Under the pieces are notes generated by a model, which searched no databases, was not told where the DNA came from, and worked only from the letters and a program-made list of their open reading frames with translations. The position numbers and the translations under genes are program-made. Of a stretch of DNA of 8,297 nucleotides, positions 1 through 6,252 are shown piece after piece. The DNA is taken from the NCBI GenBank assembly GCA_025359355.1, contig JANYGR010000196.1:1-8297 (forward strand), written 5' to 3'. The first letter of the stretch is position 1. Each line of letters begins with the position of its first letter. The stretch comes from Bacteroidota bacterium. Lineage in GTDB: Bacteria > Bacteroidota > Bacteroidia > B-17B0 > Aurantibacillaceae.

Positions 1-96
1 GTCATCTTCGTAAGAAGTTACAGAATTAATGGAAAGTGATTTTTCTACTTGTAAATAGTATTTAAAATCAATAATATTTTTTTTCCAGAGACTCAA
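1..96 (-). CDS. xerD: XerC/XerD-like tyrosine recombinase, N-terminal fragment (cut by window edge)
   Basis: Reading the minus strand from a TTG at 96-94 gives 32 open codons to the window edge. The peptide starts MSLWKKNIIDFKYYL and continues with KSLSINSVTSYEDD. This resembles the start of the SAM-like N-terminal core-binding domain of XerC/XerD recombinases, where a short helix is followed by a pattern like LxxEKxLSxNSxxSYxxD. Such proteins (about 300 residues) resolve chromosome dimers at dif sites; the catalytic domain lies outside the window. An in-frame TAA at 111-109 leaves TTG as the only standard start. The gene diverges from aroQ across 37 bp, a pairing I recall as common in Bacteroidota and which supports the call. 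XerD rather than XerC or another integrase is an inference from that context. Confidence 0.7.
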   Translation of the reverse strand, partial: MSLWKKNIIDFKYYLQVEKSLSINSVTSYEDD

Positions 97-113
97 TTTT
101 TTGTAATTTTAAA

Positions 114-121
114 CAAATATA
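114..121 (-). promoter_or_regulatory. Possible -7 element for the xerD-like gene
   Basis: The minus strand reads TATATTTG, an exact match to the Bacteroidota -7 consensus TAnnTTTG, 17 bases upstream of the TTG start. No good -33 TTTG element lies about 19-21 bases further up, which would be inside aroQ. The assignment is therefore weak: an eight-base AT-rich match can occur by chance. Confidence 0.3.
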
Positions 122-133
122 AAAACCAATAAC

Positions 134-565
134 GTGTTAAAGATAGCAATAATCAATGGGCCAAATTTGAATCTTTTAGGGATCAGAGAAAAAGAAATTT
201 ATGGTTCTCAATCATTTGAAGATTATTTTAAAACTTTACAACAAAAATTCAAGACCATTGAATTAGCCTATTACCAAAGCAATGTAGAAGGAGAGCTAAT
301 AAATAAACTTCATGAAATTGGCTTTACTTACGATGCTATCATTTTAAATGCAGGAGCTTATACGCATACATCTATTGCCATTGCTGATGCCGTTGCAGGA
401 ATTAAAACACCTGTTATAGAAGTGCATATCAGTAATATTTTTGCAAGAGAAGACTACAGGCATGTTTCTTATTTAGGAAAACATTGTAAAGGAAGTATTA
501 GTGGTTTTGGCTTAAATGGTTATGAATTAGCAATGATGAGCCTTGTTTATAATAGAACTGCTTAA
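134..565 (+). CDS. aroQ: 3-dehydroquinate dehydratase, type II (AroQ)
   Basis: This gene encodes a cytoplasmic type II dehydroquinase, which converts 3-dehydroquinate to 3-dehydroshikimate, the third step of the shikimate pathway to aromatic amino acids. The 143-residue length is normal for the family; the active enzyme is usually a dodecamer. Family motifs are all present: NGPNLNLLGIRE near residues 8-19 with the catalytic Arg18 and Tyr23, SNVEGEL at 49-55, NAGAYTHTS at 72-80 with Asn72, EVHISN at 96-101 with Glu96 and His98, and the substrate-binding Arg109 in DYRHVS. The start is GTG at 134; an in-frame TAA at 110-112 with no ATG between excludes a longer form, and the conserved motif begins at the expected distance. 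It diverges from the xerD-like gene and looks monocistronic. No clear Shine-Dalgarno sequence is visible, as usual in Bacteroidota. Confidence 0.96.
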   Translation: MLKIAIINGPNLNLLGIREKEIYGSQSFEDYFKTLQQKFKTIELAYYQSNVEGELINKLHEIGFTYDAIILNAGAYTHTSIAIADAVAGIKTPVIEVHISNIFAREDYRHVSYLGKHCKGSISGFGLNGYELAMMSLVYNRTA

Positions 566-904
566 AGGCTGGTCAATATTTCAATAGTATACTTATTAAA
601 AATCAATTATTTAAAATAGCTTAAAGTTTGTTTTTCTTGTTTCATCTGTTTATCAAAAGTAAATTGAGTTATTGTCACATCTATCATTTCACCACATTTT
701 TGTCTTAGACTTTAAACAACTTCAATATTAAATAAATTAAAAAAAACTGTGCTAAAAATCCCTTTAACGGTAGCGCTAATTATAAATTAAATGGCTAATA
801 TTGAAAACTAATAAATTTAATCATTAAGTCAAAATACTGAAATTGTTTAAAGTTGTTTGTTTAGAAAGATCAAACACTATTCAATAATTAAACAAAATAA
901 ACAC
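566..904. other. AT-rich intergenic region upstream of the secreted repeat protein
   Basis: About 340 bases lie between the aroQ stop and the preferred ATG of the next gene. I find no ORF of useful size on either strand, no tRNA-like fold and no GC-rich hairpin with a T-run that would make a convincing terminator. It must carry the promoter and 5' leader of the secreted protein gene, but I see no good TTTG / TAnnTTTG pair. An 8-bp palindrome (TAGCGCTA, 771-778) stands out against the AT-rich background. A further in-frame stretch of 48 bases before the ATG (857-904, from a TTG) is probably untranslated. Confidence 0.6.
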
Positions 905-2890
905 ATGATTTATTTAAAAAACAAGACTCTTAAATTCATTTTACTAATTTTATTTATAGTTTTCAACTATTCAATAGTAAATGCTCAGTGTAATTTATTG
1001 TGTAATACAGATTTTGAAAATAATCAAATTGCGGGAACAACAGTAACTATTCAAGATGCTAGTTTTATCCCATGCTGGGAAACAACTGCTCCTGATAATA
1101 ATATAGAAGTTTGGGCTAATGGATTTAATGGTGTCCCTTCTTATTCTGGTAATCAATTTATTGAATTAAATGCGTTTTATGTATCAACATTATATCAAAA
1201 TTTTTCCGTAGCACCTAGCACATCAATAACTGTTTCATTTGCACATAGAGGTAGGGCTGGCGTAGACACGATGAGTGTTGAAGTTGGCCCTGTTGGTGGC
1301 CCTTATACTGTTTTAGGCACATATGGTGACGGAAATACAGCATGGGGTTATTATACTGTTGGATATGTAATTCCTTTAGGCCTAGGAAGTAATTATACGT
1401 TACGTTTTAATTCCATTTATGCAACAGGTGGAAATCAAGCTATTGGAAATTTTTTAGATGCGATCTCTGTAAATTTACCTTCTACATCTGTGTTAAGTTT
1501 TGTTACTAATTCAGTCTCTTGCTTCTCTGGTAATGATGGCAGTGCGCAAGTTAATGTGACTGGCGGATCTTCGCCTTTTACTTATTCATGGAATCCGACA
1601 GGAGCAACTGCGTCAAGCATAAGTAATATAACTGCAGGGACTTATAGTGTATATGTCACGGAATCTAATGGTTGTAAAAAAACAGGGACTGTCTCAATCG
1701 CTCAAGGGAATCCTTTAAATTTTACATTCACTCCTCAAAATACAACTTGTTTTGGTATTAATGATGGTAGTGTAACTGCAAATGTTACAGGAGGCACTGC
1801 CCCATATACTTATACATGGCTACCTTCTGGTGGGAACGCATCATCTTCATCTGGGCTATCTCCTGCTACATATACTCTTCAAACCATGAGCGCTAATGGT
1901 TGCATAGGTACAAAAACAGTTGTAATCGCTTCAGGAAATCCTTTAAATTTCACAATCACTCCTCAAAATACAACTTGTTTTGGTACAAATGATGGAAGTG
2001 TAACTGCAAATGTTACAGGAGGCACTGCCCCATATACTTATACATGGCTACCTTCTGGCGGGAACGCATCATCTTCATCTGGGCTATCTCCTACTACATA
2101 TACTCTTCAAACCATGAGCGCTAATGGTTGCATAGGCACAAAAACAGTTGTAATCGCTTCAGGAAATCCTTTAAATATTACAGTCACTGCTCAAAACACA
2201 ACTTGTTTTGGTGCAAATGATGGAAGTGTAACCGCAAATGTTACAGGAGGCACTGCTCCGTATACCTATACTTGGTTGCCTTCTGGCGGGAACGCATCAT
2301 CAGCGAATGGGCTATCTGCTGGTAATTACTCTGTATTTATTAATTCATCAACTGGTTGTTCTGCAACTGTAACATTAAATATTAATACTGAAACCTCATT
2401 TTCATTATCATATATTCACTTTTTAGATTGTAATAGAATATATGATGGCAATATAGTTATTCCTAATGGAGGATTAGCCCCTTACACATATACTTGGTTA
2501 CCAACGGGTGGTAATTATAGTAATGGACATATTACAACTGCTGGTCATTATACAGTTGTTGTGAAAGACGCTAACAATTGTGAAGTTCAAAAGGAAATTG
2601 ATGCCACAGTATTTATAAATAATAACTTGTCAAATATCCCAAATGTTTTTACACCAAATAAAGATGGTATTAATGATGAATTTGATTTATCAAACTTAGA
2701 ATTATGTGATGTCTATTTATTAACAGTATATGATAGATGGGGAGTAAAGCTATTTTTCACTTCAGATATAAAAAATAAAAATTGGGATGGAAAAGCATTA
2801 AATGGAGATTATGTCCCTGATGGTATATATTTTTACATTTTAGAAAATTCATCCAAAAAATATAACGGAACAGTTACATTATTTCGATAA
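905..2890 (+). CDS. Secreted SprB-repeat protein with type B T9SS C-terminal sorting domain
   Basis: This is a 661-residue secreted protein, probably exported by the type IX secretion system and either surface-attached or released. Residues 1-27 form a signal peptide (KNKTLKF, a hydrophobic run, then VNA before QC); Gln before Cys argues against a lipoprotein. Residues 29-195 are a beta-rich region with WETTAPDNNIEVW, YSGNQFIELNA and a GNFLDAISV end, resembling galactose-binding-like jelly-roll (DUF642-like) domains. Five SprB-type repeats follow at about 197-268, 269-344, 345-420, 421-496 and 497-576, each with a Cys pair (as in TTCFG and NGC), a GG(T)APYTYTW-like strand and a tail. Residues 577-661 match the gliding-motility-associated C-terminal (CHU_C) domain: NVFTPNKDGINDEF, YDRWG, WDGK, DGIYFYI. 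I prefer ATG 905 over TTG 857 because it leaves a normal n-region. Ligand and role (adhesion is plausible) are unknown. The next gene on this strand starts 66 bp downstream. Confidence 0.88.
   Translation: MIYLKNKTLKFILLILFIVFNYSIVNAQCNLLCNTDFENNQIAGTTVTIQDASFIPCWETTAPDNNIEVWANGFNGVPSYSGNQFIELNAFYVSTLYQNFSVAPSTSITVSFAHRGRAGVDTMSVEVGPVGGPYTVLGTYGDGNTAWGYYTVGYVIPLGLGSNYTLRFNSIYATGGNQAIGNFLDAISVNLPSTSVLSFVTNSVSCFSGNDGSAQVNVTGGSSPFTYSWNPTGATASSISNITAGTYSVYVTESNGCKKTGTVSIAQGNPLNFTFTPQNTTCFGINDGSVTANVTGGTAPYTYTWLPSGGNASSSSGLSPATYTLQTMSANGCIGTKTVVIASGNPLNFTITPQNTTCFGTNDGSVTANVTGGTAPYTYTWLPSGGNASSSSGLSPTTYTLQTMSANGCIGTKTVVIASGNPLNITVTAQNTTCFGANDGSVTANVTGGTAPYTYTWLPSGGNASSANGLSAGNYSVFINSSTGCSATVTLNINTETSFSLSYIHFLDCNRIYDGNIVIPNGGLAPYTYTWLPTGGNYSNGHITTAGHYTVVVKDANNCEVQKEIDATVFINNNLSNIPNVFTPNKDGINDEFDLSNLELCDVYLLTVYDRWGVKLFFTSDIKNKNWDGKALNGDYVPDGIYFYILENSSKKYNGTVTLFR
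1709..2392 (+). repeat. Three tandem 228-bp units encoding SprB-type repeats
   Basis: Units begin at 1709, 1937 and 2165, each with AAT CCT TTA AAT, and are exactly 228 bp (76 codons) apart. By direct comparison the first two differ at only 8 of 228 positions. The third stays very close for about its first 155 bases (to about 2320) and then diverges strongly. The repeat on each side (about 1493-1708 and 2393-2632) has the same protein plan but little DNA identity. The repeats are in frame, so gain or loss of a unit would keep the protein readable. Confidence 0.93.
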
Positions 2891-2912
2891 AATGAACTTT
2901 ATTATTTCGATT

Positions 2913-2954
2913 GTCTCTTAAATAATTTATCTTTATCACTTCTAAAAAAGAGAC
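2913..2954 (+). promoter_or_regulatory. Inverted repeat overlapping the translation start region of the FkbM gene
   Basis: GTCTCTT at 2913-2919 is perfectly complementary to AAGAGAC at 2948-2954, with a 28-base loop. The right arm holds the only purine-rich, Shine-Dalgarno-like stretch (AAGAGA) before the ATG at 2957. If the hairpin forms it could hide the ribosome-binding region. A 7-bp stem with a long loop is weak, is not followed by a T-run, and could be chance. Confidence 0.25.
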
Positions 2955-2956
2955 TT

Positions 2957-3802
2957 ATGTTCAATAGCTGGCTACCCATAACCCGAATAAAAATATTTTT
3001 TGCTCAGGTACTTTATAAAATTGTAACCTTATTTGTTGGAAAACAAAAACGAGTAATAATACGCGACGGCGTTCATTATGAAATTGATTTAGCTGAAGGT
3101 ATTGAATTATCATTATACCTATTCGGGAGTTTTCAAAAACATATAACCTCAAATAAATTTTTAGAAATAAAAAAAGATTTTACTATTATCGACATTGGGG
3201 CTAACGTAGGTTTAATGACTTTACAATTTTCTAAATTAGTACCTAACGGTAAAGTATATTCGTTTGAGCCCACATTTTATGCATTAGAAAGATTAAAAAA
3301 GAATTTATCTCTAAACGAAAATTTATCAAAAAATGTAGAAGTTATTAATTCTTTTGTTTCTGAAAAAAGCTCCGATAATCCTGAAATCATTGCCTTTTCA
3401 AGTTGGAAAGTAAATGGAGAACGAGGTGATAATGACCACCCAGTGCATTTAGGAACGCCAAAAGGCACAGAGGGAGTTAAATCAATTTCTTTAGACGATT
3501 TTGTGGTTCAAAAAAAATTAGACAAAATCGATTTCATTAAAATTGATACCGATGGTCATGAATATGAAGTATTTAAAGGTGCTAAAATCGCTATTCAAAA
3601 ATACAGGCCTAAAATTATTTTCGAAATTGGATTATATGTAATGGATGAAAAAAATATCTCATTTGAATATTACTACAATTATTTTAAAGAATTAAATTAT
3701 ACATTGTACGATACCCAATCTAATTATGAAATAACCATGAATAATTATGAGAAGCACATTCCTAAAAATGGATCAACAGATTTAATTGCTATTCCTTTGT
3801 AA
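2957..3802 (+). CDS. FkbM-family SAM-dependent methyltransferase (first of two)
   Basis: This 281-residue protein is predicted to be a class I SAM-dependent O-methyltransferase of the FkbM family, which often methylates sugar or polyketide hydroxyls. A hydrophobic helix (about 11-28) and a linker precede the Rossmann fold. Motif I is IDIGANVG (78-85), the acidic SAM-ribose motif is YSFEPT (101-106), and the family signature IDFIKIDTDGHEYEVFKGA falls at about 191-209, with IIFEIG after it. The 150-175 stretch (GERGDNDHPVHLGTPKG) is a variable insert typical of substrate-specific regions. It starts 66 bp after the secreted repeat protein on the same strand and may share its transcript. Its last 14 bases overlap the end of the convergent second FkbM gene. 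The two paralogues are only distantly alike, so this is not a recent duplication. The substrate is unknown; surface glycan is an inference from the nearby glycosyltransferase. Confidence 0.88.
   Translation: MFNSWLPITRIKIFFAQVLYKIVTLFVGKQKRVIIRDGVHYEIDLAEGIELSLYLFGSFQKHITSNKFLEIKKDFTIIDIGANVGLMTLQFSKLVPNGKVYSFEPTFYALERLKKNLSLNENLSKNVEVINSFVSEKSSDNPEIIAFSSWKVNGERGDNDHPVHLGTPKGTEGVKSISLDDFVVQKKLDKIDFIKIDTDGHEYEVFKGAKIAIQKYRPKIIFEIGLYVMDEKNISFEYYYNYFKELNYTLYDTQSNYEITMNNYEKHIPKNGSTDLIAIPL
3789..3802. other. Tail-to-tail coding overlap of the two FkbM genes
   Basis: The plus-strand FkbM gene stops with TAA at 3800-3802 and the minus-strand one with TAG at 3791-3789, so 14 bases code on both strands. 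There is no intergenic space for a conventional terminator, and no hairpin with a T-run is evident nearby. The two transcripts probably overlap in antisense. Confidence 0.9.
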
Positions 3803-4541
3803 TTAAAACATTAAAACTAAACTCAAAAGGTTTATCTACATTTTCAACAATATATTCTCTTGATATTTTTTTATGAGGTTTTTCATCAATCATATAAAAA
3901 TGATATTGTAATTCATGAAAGAAATCAAAAAACTCAACTGCTGTTGTCCCTGCTCGTTTGAAGCCGTGAGGCCAGTATTCAGCAATAATTTTCAAATTAT
4001 TTGAGGTTGATAATAAGTGTTTCATTCCCTTAAATGCGGTTAATTCATATCCTTGAATATCAATTTTGATAACTGAAATGTTTTTAATTTCATTTGATCT
4101 TATTAATTCATCAATAGAAACTGCTGCAATTTCTTCAACACTATCATAATTATTTACAGGATAGGTGCGATGATCTACATTTAACAATTTAGATCTATAT
4201 ACTTTTAATACTTGTTCTTTATCAGAAACCGCATTATTAAATAATATAATATTAGGAATACCTTTTGTGTTTTTTTTGAGATGTTTGAAATTTAATTTAT
4301 CAGGCTCAAAACAATAAACAGTTCCTGCTTTTCCAGTTAAAGAGCTTAATATTTTGGCATAAAACCCAATATTAGAGCCTATATCCAAAATATTATCTCC
4401 AGGTTTAATAATTTTTTTTAATATATCAATTTCAGTTTTATCATTTTTATTTTTAAACTTTGAATAAGAAATATTATATATAGGAAAGCAATATTTATAT
4501 AAAAAATTGCCTATAGATATTTTTGTGTAATTAAAATCCAT
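3789..4541 (-). CDS. FkbM-family SAM-dependent methyltransferase (second of two)
   Basis: This 250-residue protein is predicted to be an O-methyltransferase of the FkbM family. It has the SAM-binding motif ILDIGSNIGFYAK (51-63), the acidic loop YCFEPD (76-81), and the FkbM signature VIKIDIQGYELTAFKG at about 157-172, followed by LKIIAEYWP. The ATG at 4541 comes one base after the TAA of the upstream glycosyltransferase gene (TAAAATG on the minus strand), which strongly suggests translational coupling within one transcript. It is thus the last gene of the cmk-glycosyltransferase-methyltransferase set, and its stop lies inside the end of the opposing FkbM gene. The partnership with a membrane glycosyltransferase suggests it methylates a lipid-linked or exported sugar, but this is inferred and no substrate can be read from the sequence. 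Confidence 0.88.
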   Translation of the reverse strand: MDFNYTKISIGNFLYKYCFPIYNISYSKFKNKNDKTEIDILKKIIKPGDNILDIGSNIGFYAKILSSLTGKAGTVYCFEPDKLNFKHLKKNTKGIPNIILFNNAVSDKEQVLKVYRSKLLNVDHRTYPVNNYDSVEEIAAVSIDELIRSNEIKNISVIKIDIQGYELTAFKGMKHLLSTSNNLKIIAEYWPHGFKRAGTTAVEFFDFFHELQYHFYMIDEKPHKKISREYIVENVDKPFEFSFNVLITKE

Positions 4542-4542
4542 T

Positions 4543-6213
4543 TTAATAATTTATTTGATAGACCTCTGCTGTTTCTGATTCCCCAATGGATTTTACTAAC
4601 TTTAACTTTTGAGGATATTTTTGTGCAATTGGAGCTACAATATTATGGATTGTGTTAATAACATCACCAGTGTTTTGTTTAGGATTAATTCGTAAACTAG
4701 CTATTAAAATATGTGTAACATGATTTCGTTTAAATATAGCTAAAGCTGAATCAGGATTAGATTGTTGTGTTTGAGGGTCTTTTCCAATAACTGAATAAAT
4801 AGGATAAAAATGTTTGCCATTTGCATATACAAAACTCATGGGTGCTTTTCGGCAAGCTACTAAACTTTCTTTAGGCAAACTATCAGCACACCACCGACTA
4901 ATTTGCAAATAATTTTTCCAATCAGGTGTATAACCGTAATATATATCTCCTTTTAAATTTTTAGTTACAATGGGGATATTTGCTAAAGCTCTCTTAGAAG
5001 AAGAAATTACCATTGACCCCACAACAAAACAAATGAGAGCAATAATAATCTTTTGATTAAACCTACTTTTAGATAAAATAATATAAAAACCATAAAAAAC
5101 GCCTAATAAAAGTGCTGGCATATGAACCATAATAAATCGAGGTTGATCCCATCTAGCTTGTAAAACAAAAAAAGTACCAAAACAAATTGTTCCTGCAAAT
5201 AGAACCATAAAAGTAATAAGTTCATTATTATTTTTAACAGCATAGTATAAACCTATACATACTGAACAAATAACAATAAAGGCTAATAAACTATAAACAT
5301 TTGTACTATCCTCATTCATAAAGCCTAGTAACTGAAAAAAACGTTTAGATAAATACAAATCGCAATTATCAAAAAAACGTCCAAAAAAACCCGCTACATC
5401 TTCTGTTCCTTGACTCGCATCATAAGGATCTTTATTTAGTAAAATACCCATTTGAGATTGATATTGTATAGCAGATTTCCCCCAAATCATATTCTTAATA
5501 AATTCATATAACAACTTAAAAATAGCAAAGGAAAATAATACAAACGCAGCTTTTTTATAGGCTTTTTTAAGGATGTAAAATAATATAATTGCAACAATAC
5601 CAAACACTAAGATGTTTTTAGCTAACGTTAAAATCATCATTAAGAAACCCAATAACATCCACTTTTTCCAATCTTTTTTCAGATCAGTACCTATAGGATT
5701 TTCGCCAAAATTAAATTTAGAAAAATAATACAAAAAGATTGATTGTATGAGTAAGTAAAATGGTTCTGAAAATGTTTGACTAGCAAAGTAAAGCACTAAA
5801 TAATTTATACAAATAAATGAAAAAGCCAATAGTTTTAATATTTCCGGCACTTTTTTATCTATTGCTTTATAAAAAATAGTCGCTCCTAATCCAAAAAATA
5901 AAATAGAGAATAATTTAAACACTATCAAATTAGTTCCAAAAATAAGCGTCAATATAGCCAAAAACATAGGATACATAGGCGCGTTAGACGTATAATAATA
6001 ATTTGGAAATTCATGGACATATTTGTAACCCGCTTCAATATATAAAGCATCATCATGAGCCTCACTAATCCGTGCATTAAAACTTAAAAGCGCTAAGAAA
6101 ATACCTAATGATAATATAAACCAAAAAATAGGAACTTTTTTTTGTTCTAATTTTGTATTTAACTTATCATAATAACTTTTTTCTTTAACTTGTTGTGTTG
6201 TGGTTTTTGCCAT
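4543..6213 (-). CDS. Multi-pass GT-C-type glycosyltransferase (PMT/ArnT-like membrane protein)
   Basis: This 556-residue integral membrane protein has about 11-12 hydrophobic helices, beginning with the one at residues 27-45 (VPIFWFILSLG...). Just after that helix the first extracytoplasmic loop reads RISEAHDDALYIEAG, with acidic residues Glu51, Asp54 and Asp55. This is the expected place and type of the catalytic acidic motif in GT-C enzymes, which transfer a sugar from a polyprenyl-phosphate donor outside the inner membrane. Helices continue to about residue 400. A soluble C-terminal region of about 150 residues follows (including DIYYGYTPDWKNYLQISRW), as in many PMT_2-like proteins. ATG at 6213 is preferred; an in-frame TTG at 6252, directly abutting the cmk stop, would add 13 residues of unconvincing sequence. 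It lies 39 bp after cmk and is coupled to the FkbM gene downstream. Donor and acceptor are unknown; the fold family is fairly sure, the enzyme identity is not. Confidence 0.78.
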   Translation of the reverse strand: MAKTTTQQVKEKSYYDKLNTKLEQKKVPIFWFILSLGIFLALLSFNARISEAHDDALYIEAGYKYVHEFPNYYYTSNAPMYPMFLAILTLIFGTNLIVFKLFSILFFGLGATIFYKAIDKKVPEILKLLAFSFICINYLVLYFASQTFSEPFYLLIQSIFLYYFSKFNFGENPIGTDLKKDWKKWMLLGFLMMILTLAKNILVFGIVAIILFYILKKAYKKAAFVLFSFAIFKLLYEFIKNMIWGKSAIQYQSQMGILLNKDPYDASQGTEDVAGFFGRFFDNCDLYLSKRFFQLLGFMNEDSTNVYSLLAFIVICSVCIGLYYAVKNNNELITFMVLFAGTICFGTFFVLQARWDQPRFIMVHMPALLLGVFYGFYIILSKSRFNQKIIIALICFVVGSMVISSSKRALANIPIVTKNLKGDIYYGYTPDWKNYLQISRWCADSLPKESLVACRKAPMSFVYANGKHFYPIYSVIGKDPQTQQSNPDSALAIFKRNHVTHILIASLRINPKQNTGDVINTIHNIVAPIAQKYPQKLKLVKSIGESETAEVYQINY

Positions 6214-6252
6214 AATAAAAAATGAATTCGATATGTTTAATATTTTATTCAA

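Noticed and set aside
714..858. 9-bp inverted repeat (AAACAACTT at 714-722, AAGTTGTTT at 850-858)
   Set aside because: The 127-base gap and AT-rich composition make a chance match likely; no flanking duplication or transposase is present.
905..1000. Lipoprotein signal in the secreted repeat protein (Cys29 after the signal peptide)
   Set aside because: The residue before Cys is Gln and the lipobox pattern is absent; cleavage after Ala27 by signal peptidase I is more likely.
1709..2392. CRISPR-like or mobile repeat array
   Set aside because: The units are 228 bp, contiguous, in frame and without spacers; they encode protein repeats.
2961..3152. 63-codon open frame on the minus strand inside the first FkbM gene
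   Set aside because: It lies wholly antisense to a gene with clear family motifs, and its translation shows no recognisable domain; it is a shadow frame.
3277..3468. 63-codon open frame on the minus strand inside the first FkbM gene
   Set aside because: It is antisense to the conserved methyltransferase region, with no supporting motif or start signal.
6214..6252. Extended N-terminus of the glycosyltransferase from TTG 6252
   Set aside because: It would add 13 residues before MAKTTTQQ from a rarer start abutting the cmk stop; the internal ATG leaves a normal cytoplasmic tail before the first helix.
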